NCBI GenBank assembly: GCA_900073065.1 | Contig: FJOG01000042.1 | Span: 310,001-374,000 of the forward strand | Length of the DNA stretch: 64,000 nt | Direction: 5' to 3' | Source of the DNA: Phialocephala subalpina | Lineage: Eukaryota > Ascomycota > Leotiomycetes > Helotiales > Mollisiaceae | Shown here: positions 1-11,015 of the stretch, piece after piece | Position numbering within the stretch: the stretch's first letter is position 1 | Layout of the letters: each line of letters begins with the position of its first letter | Notes under the pieces: model-generated | Told to the model about the DNA's origin: nothing | Databases searched by the model: none | Seen by the model: only the letters and a program-made list of their open reading frames with translations | Program-made: the position numbers and the translations under genes

Positions 1-41
1 AGCGGACGCGATAGAAAGCCAGTACAAACCCTACCACAAAC

Positions 42-893
42 ATGGCGCCGAGCGACTCACACGACTCTCCATTGAGCAGCGCGACCAATGCTCCTTCCAA
101 AGCAGTCCGAGCAGTTGAGAGCCTCATCGACTTCCCTGCAGAGATTAGACAAATCATTGCCGACCATATGCCAACACCGGCTGCTGTCTGTCTTATTCTC
201 AGTTGCCACTATCTGGAAAAATTCTTGAGGGAAAGAACATGGCCACGCGTGCGTGAAGCCAAACGAGGAACCCGCATGGAAATTGTTTTGGCCTTGTCCA
301 AAGACCTCCCTCAGTACTTTGCAAGCCACACTTGTGCGCGTCTCGAGAAAGTAAGCTCGATAAAATGGCCATGCGATTATGATCAGCAGAGTCAAATTAT
401 TAATTCTTCATTAAAGCATTGGCCTGAGGGATGGCCACATTTCATCGTGGCACATTCTCGTTACTTCATCCACTTCGTCCATGTACAATTAGCTATAGAG
501 CGTCGTCGACAAGGCTTGGAATATGGAACACCTCTCAATCCATTCGCTCTCATGGAATTCCAGACTTGCTCATATGAACAACTGAGTTCTCTCGAATCGG
601 TTGAGGCTAGGATTGAATCGGACGAGTTGCTTCTGCGTTCCCAGTGGTGGATAATTATGTCTCGACAGCAAATGGATGAGATAGCCACCACGGAGATCAA
701 GGCTTGGACGAATTCTGCACTCCATTTTGAGCTCACGGCCAACATTAATGATTTCATCAGAAGTGAACCTCTTGTACCCCAGCTGATGCAGGCTTGCATA
801 AGAGGTTGCCAGCTGTCACACATGAAATGGAATCAATACCCCATGGACTTCTTATTGAGACTCAAAACTTTGGGGATGGAGGCATCGCTTTGA
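42..893 (+). CDS. F-box-like hypothetical protein
   Basis: A 283-residue open frame with its ATG at 42, only 41 bases from the window edge. Residues about 29-60 read as a fungal F-box-like helix set: a start resembling DFPAEIRQIIADHM followed by a run of Leu, Cys and Leu-Glu-Lys residues. The rest has no motif I recognise and is rich in Trp, Gln and Glu. If the F-box call is right, the protein would act as an SCF ubiquitin-ligase adaptor, but no substrate-binding repeat is visible. No intron is needed. Another frame stays open from about 794 to 1030 across the 3' end, so an alternative spliced C-terminus is possible, although I see no good donor. I am fairly sure it is a gene and unsure of its function. 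Confidence 0.6.
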   Translation: MAPSDSHDSPLSSATNAPSKAVRAVESLIDFPAEIRQIIADHMPTPAAVCLILSCHYLEKFLRERTWPRVREAKRGTRMEIVLALSKDLPQYFASHTCARLEKVSSIKWPCDYDQQSQIINSSLKHWPEGWPHFIVAHSRYFIHFVHVQLAIERRRQGLEYGTPLNPFALMEFQTCSYEQLSSLESVEARIESDELLLRSQWWIIMSRQQMDEIATTEIKAWTNSALHFELTANINDFIRSEPLVPQLMQACIRGCQLSHMKWNQYPMDFLLRLKTLGMEASL

Positions 894-3070
894 TTTTGAC
901 GAAGTGGACAAGCTTGGGTGCCGAGTTGCTGCCTTTTGATCGGAGATGGACAAGCCATTGCCTTCAAGGCCTGGATTTTGGGCTTGAGAATGCACCCCTG
1001 GGAACTCTCAAGCAACGCTTTGAATCCTAGCTAGGAAAAACATACGAAACTATCAGAGAAGCTTATTTAGGAAAGGTATATTCATGCTTACAACTTTCGG
1101 AGGGACAAACAAATGTGAAAGTTGATGGATCATATGGATTGGTCTGGAGGCTACGAGCTTCGAACCCTTAGCACTGGTAACTTTGCTCTAATACTATTGG
1201 CAATGAGGCTGAAGGGAGCAACCTCCCCACTAAGGCTACAAAACTTAAAAACATGGAGGATCCTTCCAAACCGCTTTTTTCCCCGATCGATACCCAAAAG
1301 TGCTAGAGAATTCAAAGAAAGGCAGGCCGAAAGCTTCATTGCGTGTTGATTGATCACCCATTTCCAGTACACCAGTCAATTATCAATTTGATCTCTGAAA
1401 ATTTTTTGAACTCGCACTTTTGTAAAGGTCAATGCTACTCGTAGGCTGTGCACGGATGGGGAAACGAGGCCCACACTTGAAGAATTTCCAAGATTCTTGA
1501 AGGTGAGACATCACCAGGTTGATTAACCACAAACGGTACGCCCCGCCCATCAATAACAAGTATGGCAGATTCGATCAGATATTCGCACCTAAGCACTGCG
1601 TTAAAGTCAAACAACCAGGGGCCGCCGAAAACATCTTTTCTGGGAATTATGATGAGATGAGTACTAAACCTCAGGAGAACTAGCAGCAACGAAGGCATTG
1701 GAGAAAGAGTCACAAAATCAACGACGCAATACAATCTCCCCGCCCTGATCAAGATTCAACGCTGCGACATCATTCAGATGAGCTTCATCGAAGCTCTAAC
1801 TTCAGCCCTACTGTACTTCCCCACCCGCAATGTTTCACCAGAAGGGAACCAGAAATGCTCTATACTTTCATTACGCATTTGTCCATAAAATTCAGATTCA
1901 TCCATGGTTAGTATCCTGCGTGATGTTTGAGACTAGTGCACTACATCTCGAGGCTTAGGGATCCGCACTGGACCTGGTCATGCCATACATCGAGGAAGAT
2001 GTTACGATCGATTTTGAAGGAGTTGAGGATATCAGAAAGCTTTTCTGTGAAAGATTTGGTGTTTTTGGTGAGGAGGATACCTCTAGATCTGGGAGTTTTA
2101 CTCGCAAACCAATGGAGTGGACAGACTGGTCAATAGGTGGGCTTGCGGAGGTCAATCCAATACGCGTGACGCTGCCCCTCAACGATTGAAGGAACAGAGG
2201 AAGATGTGAGCTTTGCTATAGATGCATATCATAAAAGAATGAATAGAGGACAAACTGATACATCGAAAGCAAATAAAGTACATGGCTTCTACACAAATAA
2301 ATGACTGTTCAGCTAATAGCATTGATATATTGATATACCCCGCTTCTTGACCCAAATTCACTACCTTCGTCATGAGATGGGGAAACATCGCGGTAAATCG
2401 AGTGCGAAGTTTCGACAATTTCATTGCAAGTAAGCTCTAAGCATGGCTGTAATTCCCATACATCCATCTTCTAAAGACATCCTTTGGCTCATCTCAAAGG
2501 TTAAACTTCCTCAGCTTGAAATCAAAACTCCACAAACCATCCACACCCAAGCATCTCCCAAACGGCTTTTCGAGTGGGACATCAACCCCCTCTACTTCTT
2601 CTGAAATCAAACACGCAGGTTTGTATAAGCTAAGGGCTGCTGCCTTGAGTTTGCTTATAAATTGATACTTCAACTTATTGAAGATACCGGCCCATCGGGG
2701 ATGAAACTTTATCTTTCCAAAATATGTATGCAACTAACAGTTAAGCCTATTTAAAGCTCACGCGCACTCGTGATGTCTATCATAAACTGTGCTTCAACTT
2801 AAAGCTCAAGCGTATCCCGCCAGTTGGAAGAGCTCTGTAGTTTACCAAACCTATCAACAACATTCTCAATCTCCCAGCCTTGCCTAGACTTGCTCAGCCT
2901 ACTTTCTCTGAGCAAAGGCGCCAGTTGGCTAATACTTTGACGCTTTACTACAAGTAATATCTCAGCCTGGCTTCGCCCCCTTGACTGCCCTGTCCAGGCT
3001 GGGAGATTCAAAACGCTGCCCAGCAATCACAAAAGTGGACCGCTACCGCTATTGGAAGGCCCCTTTGACA
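894..3070. other. Gene-poor stretch
   Basis: About 2.2 kb with no gene I can support. On the minus strand, frames at 1435-1752 and 1777-1902 have some coding character (the second opens with a Met-Asp-Glu-Ser run). They sit in different frames and no convincing intron joins them, so they could be remnants of a decayed gene. The rest is AT-rich. Confidence 0.4.
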
Positions 3071-3419
3071 CCTCGCCTAACGAGTTATAAAAGACCTTGC
3101 CCACCTTCTGCAGTTCACTACTACAGCCTCGTCGCTGCTCATTCACAGATGACGCCATAAGTGGGTCCATAAGTAAATCCGGTCGGTCGGATTTTCAAGC
3201 GCCAAGATTCTCGACCGACCGACCACAGCCCCTTTTTACCTCGCTTAACGAGTTCATAAAGGAGGTTAGTCACATTGCCCCTCCACCTTCTGCAATTCAC
3301 TGCTACGGCCTCGTCGCTGCCCATTCACAGATGACGCCATAAGTGGGTCCACAAGCAAATCCGGTCGGTTAGGTTTTCAGGCGTCAAGATTCTCGACCGA
3401 CCGACCAACCCCCTTAGCG
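3071..3419. repeat. Direct tandem duplication with internal inverted repeats
   Basis: Two diverged direct copies, 3071-3238 and 3239-3419, both start with CCTCGC(C/T)TAACGAGTT. Both contain CATTCACAGATGACGCCATA and a GGTCGGTCGG / CCGACCGACC arm pair separated by about 30 bases. In copy 2 one arm has decayed to GGTCGGTTAGG. A third start (CTCGCTTAAG) follows at 3421. The array ends about 150 bases before the start of the downstream 2EXR gene, so it lies in that gene's promoter region. Confidence 0.85.
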
Positions 3420-3574
3420 TCTCGCTTAAGGGCTTATTATCTACGTCGCCCTCCTCCTCTAACCTTCCCTTCTACACGACAAAACTTCATCTTGCAGTCT
3501 TGGTATGACCCCTTTCCCCTGTCCCCTTGAACATCCTATGGTCTATCCTTCTAACAGTTGCTATTATAGCCAAT

Positions 3575-4422
3575 ATGTCCAACAACACCGCATTGAACAT
3601 GCCCGTCAAGATGTTTACCTGCTTTCCAAAGCTCCCCTTGGAGATCCGGAACATGATCTGTAGGTTTTCCGCCCCAACGCTGCTGGGACATTCTTGATCG
3701 ACCATTTGCTAACCTTGTTTCCAGGGGCAGAGGCAGCAAAAGTTCCCCGAAATGTCGATGTATGGTCACCAACCTTCGGCACTATGACCTTGACATCGGA
3801 CACAAGTGATGAGCGGGTAGTTGTCACACCATACCGCTTCATCAGCAAACAAACTCCACCAGGTATCCTCCACACAAACCAAGAGTCTCGGGCTATTTCT
3901 CTCAAGCACTTTCATCTCGCCTTTGGGAATGACTTCGATGGGGAAGGACTTGGCTTCTCATTCGAACCAACCATCATGTGCGGCAAGGACGATCGAATCT
4001 GTCCCATGGGTCCGTATACTGAGACATCTCAGGTGGAGTTGTTCATCTGCAATACACCAAGCTCATATGCCCTTAATGTCTGGCACCAGCGCAATTCACC
4101 TTCACCAATTGAGGATTTCTCCTATGTCATGGAATTTCCCATGGAGATTTTGTTGTATTATCACAAGAAGCCCATCAAGGGAAGGTTCGAGTTCGTCGAC
4201 ATCCTAGACCTAAAGGCCGAGTGTTCTGAGCTGGCATGGAGGCTTCTTGTTGATGGGAGGTCGAGGATTCGGAAGCACCATGAGCGGGTTGCAACACAGT
4301 GGGAAGCCAATCGTCGAGTTGGATACGATCGCGAGGGCAAGGAGGCTTCTAAAAATATCGAGTTGCCGGAAAAGCTGATCTGTCCAGAGATCAAGCTGGT
4401 GAAGGTGGTTATGGTCGATTAA
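3575..4422 (+). CDS. 2EXR domain-containing protein (two exons)
   Basis: Exons 3575-3659 and 3725-4422 give 260 residues. The intron 3660-3724 (GTAGGT...TTCCAG) splits the Trp codon of the diagnostic 2EXR start, F-P-K-L-P-L-E-I-R-N-M-I-W. This restores the frame exactly and decides the model. The N-terminal domain is followed by the usual 'NQESR' segment (about residue 95) and a hydrophobic beta-rich middle. The last 60 residues are charged. 2EXR proteins are abundant in Leotiomycetes and Sordariomycetes and have no established biochemical function. The gene sits just downstream of the tandem hairpin duplication at 3071-3419. Confidence 0.9.
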
Positions 4423-4897
4423 GAATGCCACAGGAGGGTTGGGACATTGAGATAGAGGAGACTCATGGGCGTTGTTGGCGTTGAATGTTGTTGTGCGTTG
4501 GACGTGGTGGGGGCCTTTGGGCTGATTACTCGTTGCTTTTTCCCGTTGCTTTTCGCCTTTGAATGCTTCCGTCCTGCCTGGGACTTTGGCACACTGCTTT
4601 TTTGCCACCGCGAGGCTGTGCAGAGACACTCGATATCATGAGGCTCAATGCACAGATGTGACCAGAAGTTGTGTCGCCGCTTGCGGTGATTTTAAGCCCC
4701 CGAACCTCTCCCGTGACTGACTTAGCGTATCTGGTTAGCGCTCCCGCCCAAGACAGGGGTAACTAAAAAAAGTTCAGTGACTGCAACTCGCCCGTGACTT
4801 GACCAAACACCACGACCTCCTCTCACGCGCGTCTACGTCTACATCGTGACCATACGCGCCGAATCAGCCCAGCAATAAATACCAACCTGCCCTGTAC
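4423..4897. other. Intergenic region and NUC1 promoter
   Basis: This holds the 3' flank of the 2EXR gene and the upstream region of NUC1. Open frames here are chance frames. A tRNA D-arm-like string (TGGTTAGCGC near 4731) has no matching acceptor or anticodon arm, so I see no tRNA. Confidence 0.4.
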
Positions 4898-5965
4898 ATG
4901 TCGAAGCCTTCCACGATGTCAAAAACAACTATAGCTATAATCGCTGCCGTCAGCGCTGCAGCAGGTGCAAGCGTTACAGCAGCAATGTACTCTACGCGTT
5001 CAGAGAAGAAAATACAAGCAGTTGCATCTTCGACCTCCGTTTCTGCCACCTCAACAACTTCTGTTCCAGCTCCGATACCAGCACCTTTACCTATATCTGC
5101 GAAAGATATCTTGCCTCCTGTTGATCCAGCAGGACTCTTTCAATACGGCTTCCCAGGTCCAGTCGCGGACCTGGCGACGAGAGACGCACTCGTATCCTCC
5201 TTCGATCGTCGACTACGAAACCCTTCTTGGGTAGCAGAACACATCACACCTCAATCCCTCGCCATCCAAAACGGAGACCGCAAACACAGCGTATTCGTCG
5301 AAGATCCTTCCGTCCCAGAGAAATTCAGAGGAAAACTGAAAGATTATTTCCGCTCTGGCTATGATCGCGGACATCAGGTTCCGGCCGCAGATGCGAAATG
5401 GAGTCAGCAAGCTATGAACGATACGTTCTTCTTGACGAATATGTGTCCGCAGGTTGGAGAGGGCTTTAATCGGGATTATTGGGCACATTTTGAGGATTTT
5501 TGTCGGAGGTTGACGGTTAGATATCCGAGTGTACGGATCGTTACTGGACCGCTATACCTGCCGAAACGAGATACCGTTGATGGGAAGTGGAGAGTCTCAT
5601 ACGAAATGATCGGGAACCCACCAAATATTGCCGTTCCTACGCATTTCTACAAAGTGATCTTCGCAGAGGATGGTACGACAACTGGTCCTGTTGCAGTAGG
5701 AGCTTTCGTGTTACCGAATGCACCGATTCCGAACGAGAAGCCGATTACGGATTTCGAGGTCCCTGTGGAAGCGGTGGAGAGAGCGAGTGGGTTGGAGTTT
5801 GCGACGAAGTTGCCGATTCAGAGGAGGAAGAGACTTTGTGCGGATACGGTGTGTGCGTTGGTGATTAAGGATTATGCAGAACGCCAGAAGGCATTTGCGA
5901 AAGAACCTAAGGCTATTGCGGCGCCGACGAGGACGAGTCCTAGGAATTCTGCTCCTAGTCTTTGA
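4898..5965 (+). CDS. NUC1: Mitochondrial DNA/RNA non-specific endonuclease (EndoG/Nuc1)
   Basis: An intronless 355-residue protein. The first ~30 residues form a hydrophobic Ala/Ile/Val segment after a short basic start, as expected for a mitochondrial inner-membrane anchor. A low-complexity Ser/Thr/Pro linker reaches to about residue 68. The beta-beta-alpha-metal nuclease domain follows, with the active-site block Y-D-R-G-H-Q-V-P-A-A-D at 155-165 (His159 as general base) and the metal-ligand region N-D-T-F-F-L-T-N-M-C-P-Q at 174-185. Family members degrade DNA and RNA, act in mitochondrial recombination and apoptosis-like death, and cleave with a Mg2+ cofactor. The Ala-to-Val change inside the usual DRGHxAP motif is conservative. 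Length matches fungal Nuc1 proteins plus a C-terminal Lys/Ala/Pro tail. A second ATG at residue 7 could also initiate. Confidence 0.95.
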   Translation: MSKPSTMSKTTIAIIAAVSAAAGASVTAAMYSTRSEKKIQAVASSTSVSATSTTSVPAPIPAPLPISAKDILPPVDPAGLFQYGFPGPVADLATRDALVSSFDRRLRNPSWVAEHITPQSLAIQNGDRKHSVFVEDPSVPEKFRGKLKDYFRSGYDRGHQVPAADAKWSQQAMNDTFFLTNMCPQVGEGFNRDYWAHFEDFCRRLTVRYPSVRIVTGPLYLPKRDTVDGKWRVSYEMIGNPPNIAVPTHFYKVIFAEDGTTTGPVAVGAFVLPNAPIPNEKPITDFEVPVEAVERASGLEFATKLPIQRRKRLCADTVCALVIKDYAERQKAFAKEPKAIAAPTRTSPRNSAPSL

Positions 5966-6348
5966 TTTGGATCAGAAGAGGGATACGAGGAATATGAAGA
6001 GTGGGGATTGGTTTACAGAGGAGGACAAGCTCGCGAGGGCGTTTCCAGTTTCTTGACTTGGCGGCATAATTACACAGCATTTTCATTGACGTGGGCAATC
6101 GCATGGCATGGAGTTTTGTCTTTTGACTTGATGTACTTGTACTCGATATACCTTAATGTACCTAGATAGCATACACAATACACAAATTATACAAATCATC
6201 AACTACAATGATACCGGGACCAGCGATTTAAATATTTTTCAAGTCAACTGCATTCAAATCTCTGAAAAGAGCTCACCAACTACGCCAAGGTATCCCTTTC
6301 TGTTATACAAGTGACAAGTTCCCATTTTGCTCCTCCTCAACAAACACT
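5966..6348. terminator. Convergent 3' region of NUC1 and PFS2
   Basis: NUC1 (plus) and PFS2 (minus) converge here across 383 bases. The stretch 6160-6240 is AT-rich, with TATACAAAT- and AATATTTT-like runs suitable for polyadenylation on both strands. No coding signal. Confidence 0.5.
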
Positions 6349-8633
6349 CTACCTAGCTTTCGTATACTTCCCCTGCCTCTGCTCCATCCTCAAACTCTCC
6401 TCCTGACTCGGCAACGGTCCTCTCCTCCTAACACTCCCGCCTCCACCATTCTGTGGCTCACTTTCTCCATAACCACCTCCTGCAAACCCACCACCCGTTC
6501 CACTATCTCCATAACCACCAGTGCCACCCATCCCAGGAATCTGAAACGGCGGGGCACCCATCCCCGGCGGCGGAGGCGGAAACCCAGCTGGGAAACCAGG
6601 AGGTGGTAAGAGGCCTGGGGGTAACATCCCCGGCGGCAAAGGCATTTGACCGCCTACAGGCGGTGGTGGAGGAGGTAGGCCAGCTTTCTGCATCATCTCC
6701 GCCAATTTCGCAAAATCGGGAGGATGGTTGGGATCTAGACCCGGTAATGGAGGAGGAATGCCATTCCCAAACACAGGTAAAGGAGGAGGTGGCGCTCCGC
6801 CCATACCGGGAATCAATGGTTTTGGTTGAGCACCTCCTTGACTCGTTCCATCTTTTCCGAATTGTGGGAGTGGGAGACCGGGAATACCGGGGAAGCCAGG
6901 GAGTTTAGGGGGCATCTTTTGATCGACGAGTCCTTCTGTTTCGTCTTCCATTTCTTGCTCTTCTTCTTCTTGGCGTTGACGGCGGCCTCCGCGTCGATCC
7001 CAGGTTCCTTGTGCTTCGGCGGCTGCTTCACCGATGTGGTGTCTGTCGTTTGAGATATCTGTGTCGCCTGGTCTAGCACGGGTCCAGAATTTCGTCGTGC
7101 GGTCGTTGGACCCTGATGCTAGGATGTGGCCTAGGGGATGCCAGTCCAGACTCCAGATCGGGAACTCGTGAGCATGGTTGATCTTATGGGCTGGGTAGAT
7201 TGTTTGTGCTGGTGCGGTTGAGGGATCGGTGGAGTCGTATGGGGCGAGTTGGGGAAGGACGCCGGGGGGATTGTTCGGTTCGTCGAGGAGGTAGTGGAAC
7301 ATGGCTCCGTCGGCGCCGCCGGTGCTGAGCATGGAGGAGTGGATTGGGTGCCAGGTAAGCGTTGATATGTCTTTCTCGTGACCTTTGAGGAGGAGAATGT
7401 CACGCATCATTCGGAGGTCGAATACACGTGCTGTCTGATCTCGTGCGGAGGATGCTAGACATTGCCCTCTGACTCTCTCGAAGGACGTCTTGGTGATGGT
7501 ATTCTTGTGGCCGTGAAGTGTAGTCAAGCAACGGCCTGTGCGAGGGTCCCATAACTTGACCAAATGGTCCTTTGAGCCAGATACGAGCAACCCCTTCGTG
7601 GGATGCCAGTCAACTGCTTTGGCATCCCAACCATGACCAGTCAGAATAGATTCTTCTATTCCTCCAGCAAAATCAAAGATCTTTAGCGTCGAGTCATCAG
7701 AAGCCGTGACGAACTTTGTGTCGGTGGGACTGAAGGCGATGTCTCTAACAGCATCATGGTGACCTTGGATGACCTTGACATTGTTGAAATTTGGCTGCCA
7801 GTACTTGATCAGGCCGTCTTGATCAGCTGACAAGAGCCAGTCATCACTATGCGAATAAGATAGAGCTCTGATAGCAACATCATGTGCCTGCATAATCGTC
7901 TCGAAGTTAAAACCAGTTCCATTCCACAGGGTGAACTCTCCACTGCTGGATCCAGTGAGCAATCTTCGGCCTTCTGGTGTCCAGCGTACAATGTTGACTG
8001 GATGTTTGTTTTTGTTTAGTGAAGCGTGTAGGAAGCGTGAAGGTATTGTGTCCGCTGGGTTGGTAAGCCTCGCTAATGGAGGCAACATCTATGTTGTGTC
8101 AGACGTTTGCTTTCGTGATATGATCAGGGGACGTACATCGACTATGTAACTTGCACTTGGTCTCTCCATCTCGCCTTGGTAGCCGCCTCTAAACCTCGGC
8201 TGCTTATTTCGCATCCAATGCACAATAGTTGATCCATAGTCAGTGACGGGTCCTACGCAAATGATATCAGCAGTGTCCGAACTCTCTGAAAGCTCCTCCT
8301 GGCAAGAAAGTCCCATCACGTGATAAATTAGAGCATCATTGGAAACGGGCCCAGGCCTAGCTTTTCTCAAGCCGACTTATAGAACAAAATCTGAGATCGA
8401 GAAAATTGCTCAAAGCTGTGCTCTTTGCGCGCACGGTGTCTTCCCCATGGTTCATGAAGTATTTCTTCAGCAAACGACCGCTTCCCCTTCTTCGTCCCAT
8501 TTCAAGAAACAGTATCCAACTCACGTTTTGCTCTCCCTCGTATGAATACGCCGTCATAGCCTCCACCTCCACCTCCACCTCCACCGCCGCCTTGGCCTCC
8601 ATAGTCGCGCTCGCCGCGTTGCTCGTATGCCAT
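6349..8633 (-). CDS. PFS2: Polyadenylation factor subunit 2 (Pfs2, WD40)
   Basis: Three exons: 8633-8525, 8252-8137 and 8088-6349, giving 654 residues. The start encodes M-A-Y-E-Q-R-G followed by about ten glycines from a GGN repeat. Exon 2 supplies the conserved [16 protein letters not shown] block and joins exon 3 in phase at Y-I-V-D / M-L-P-P-L-A-R. Seven WD-type repeats follow (for example [59 protein letters not shown]). The C-terminal third is a Pro/Gly-rich tail typical of filamentous fungi. Pfs2 scaffolds the cleavage and polyadenylation factor and is essential for pre-mRNA 3'-end processing in the nucleus. Introns 8524-8253 (long, 272 bp) and 8136-8089 have canonical GT-AG ends. Confidence 0.96.
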
Positions 8634-9252
8634 TTTCACTACCGTGTCATTATCGTCGGTGAGTCTCTGTCAGATGGGAACTGTTCCTTAAATGACCGAG
8701 ATGTTGACGTAAGAATGTAGGCTGTAAGTAAGTCACAAGAGGTATTGACTCGAATAGTTGAAGTCGAAGTCAGATGGTCAAAGGTATCACGCTTCTGCTT
8801 TGGGATCGCTTCAAAATTGAGCAAGGGTTTGTCGGTTCCGGAAGAACAGTTTCTCCTAACGCACGGAGCTAAAGATTGAGTTTCGCGATCCCTGCCGACT
8901 TTCTCCTCATGCTTCTCAACATTGAGCCAACAAGCCAATTCAACCCATTGCGTGCATCGATAGCACTTCTTCCATCCAATGGGGCCTAGGAAGACGCACA
9001 TGCAGCTCTCCTCCAACGTATATCTTTCTTTCCCACTTCTATTTCTTTTACTATTCTATCAATTCATAGGCTGGATACTGTTTCATCACCTCTCCTCGCC
9101 TAGATTTTGCCCCGCCACTGTCCCGCGCTTTCAGAAGCTCCTGTTTCCTGTTACCTCCCTCCTTGGCTCTTGCGTTACTGCCACCAGCATAATTATCTTC
9201 GCGGAGTCTTCTCCTCCTTTCTATTCATGTTTCTTATCATAGTCCTTTGACA
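8634..9252. promoter_or_regulatory. Divergent promoter between PFS2 and the DGAT1 gene
   Basis: These 619 bases separate divergently transcribed genes. Bases 9020-9240 are strongly pyrimidine-rich on the plus strand (CTTTCTTTCCC, TTTCTTTTACT), a common feature upstream of fungal transcription starts. No gene is supported. Confidence 0.45.
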
Positions 9253-10950
9253 ATGGCGACAAAAACCGACACTGCGACCGTTACAGGCGCAGAGGTTCGC
9301 AGCGAAGGCCCAATTAAACGATCAGGCAATTCACATGTGAATCTCAATGGCTTCTCCGCGCCACAACCTCTCGCCCCAATCCGCACGCATAGGAAGAAGA
9401 AATACAGACATGTTGCTGCTGTTCATTCGAAGCCGAGGACATCATGTCTCAGTCATGATGCAGAATCGACTCCAAGTTTTCTGGGGTTTAGGAATTTAAT
9501 GGTCATCGTCCTTAGTACGTCGTCATCAAATAGCGGCATATGATGAGATTGCGCATCTAACATCTGCGACAGTTGTTGGTAACTTACGGTTGATGATTGA
9601 GAACTTTAAGAAGGTTGGCTGATTCGTCATATTTGGATACATTTAAACTAATTGATCGCAGTATGGAGTTCTCATTTGCATACGATGCCACGACTACCAG
9701 CGACAAGACCTGATCCTCGGCGCGGCCCTATACTTCATCATACCCTGCCACCTCTTTCTTGCCTACGTAGTCGAGCTGGTAGCTGCACAACAAGCAAGAA
9801 GATCACTTCGGAGTAATGGCAAGAAGAGGTCAGGAACTGCTACACCAGGAGGAAGCTATGTTCCATCCGATGAGGAACGACAGAAGTTTCACTCGACCTG
9901 GGTCTTAGTCGCATGGGTTCATGGTGTCAATGCGACATTGTGTTTGACGATTACGTCGGTCATTGTTTACTTCTTCATACATCATCCTCTGATCGGGACA
10001 TTGAGCGAAGTCCATGCGATTATCGTCTGGCTGAAGACTGCTTCCTACGCTTTCACGAATCGAGATCTTCGACACTCATATCTACATCCATCGAACCGAG
10101 AGGAGGACATCCTACCCGAGATATACCAGCAATGCCCATACCCAGAGAACATAACGCTTGGAAACCTCACATACTTCTGGTGGGCTCCAACGTTGGTATA
10201 CCAGCCCGTATATCCCAGGACGAAGAAGATCAGATGGGTTTTCGTAGCCAAGCGTATGGCAGAAGTCTTCGGCCTAAACGCCTTCATGTGGATAGCCAGT
10301 GCCCAATACGCCGCCCCCGTCCTCCGGAACTCCTTGGACAAAATAGCCACCCTAGACCTATCCTCCATCCTGGAAAGACTCATGAAACTATCAACCATCA
10401 GTCTAGTTATCTGGCTCGCCGGCTTCTTCGCCTTGTTCCAATCATTCTTGAATGCATTGGCCGAAGTAATGAAATTCGGAGACAGAGAGTTCTATGCAGA
10501 TTGGTGGAATAGTCCTAGTGTTGGTGAATATTGGAGGACTTGGAATAAACCTGTTTATCAGTTTATGAAGCGGCATGTGTTCTCGCCGCTTGTTGGGAGG
10601 GGGTGGAGTTCTGGGGCTGCAAGTATTTTTGTTTTTACGTTTTCGGCGTTTCTTCATGAGTTGTTGGTAGGTGTACCGACCCATAATATCATCGGTAAGT
10701 CGAAGTCCTATATCTTGCTGGGTAAACTGGTCTAATGTCCTTCACAGGCGTCGCCTTCATTGGTATGATCGCTCAATTGCCATTGATATGGCTCACAGCA
10801 CCGCTGGAGAAGATGCAAGGAATCAATGGAAGGATTATTGGGAATTGTATCTTTTGGGTATCCTTTACTCTCATCGGCCAACCCCTCGCAGCTTTGCTAT
10901 ACTTCTTCGCCTGGCAAGCAAAATACGGCACGGTCAGTAGAAAGGTGTAA
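9253..10950 (+). CDS. Diacylglycerol O-acyltransferase, DGAT1/ACAT type (MBOAT family)
   Basis: Exons 9253-9514, 9573-9613, 9662-10694 and 10748-10950 join in phase to 512 residues. Exon 2 is only 41 nt. The protein has an Arg/Lys-rich cytosolic N-terminus and about eight hydrophobic helices. Near residue 378 is the acyl-acceptor motif F-Y-A-D-W-W-N, followed by W-N-K-P-V-Y-Q-F-M-K-R-H. The catalytic-type His lies in A-F-L-H-E-L-L-V-G-V-P near residue 432. The sequence after that His resembles DGAT1 more than sterol acyltransferases, so triacylglycerol synthesis in the ER is the likeliest reaction (acyl-CoA plus diacylglycerol). Sterol esterification cannot be excluded. The intron before exon 3 has a GTTGGC donor, which is unusual but restores the frame. 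Confidence 0.92.
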
Positions 10951-11015
10951 AGACTCTCACATAGACACCACATAATCAGATCATTCATCTCTAGATTTAA
11001 ACACAACTTCGTCAT

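Noticed and set aside
1927..2189. Short overlapping frames on both strands
   Set aside because: Acidic residues look protein-like but the frames are short, overlap and lack any recognisable domain.
4725..4790. Possible tRNA (TGGTTAGCGC D-arm-like string)
   Set aside because: No acceptor stem, anticodon stem or TTCGA-type loop can be formed around it.
6453..6908. His/Gln-rich plus-strand frame
   Set aside because: Antisense of the Pro/Gly-rich tail of Pfs2.
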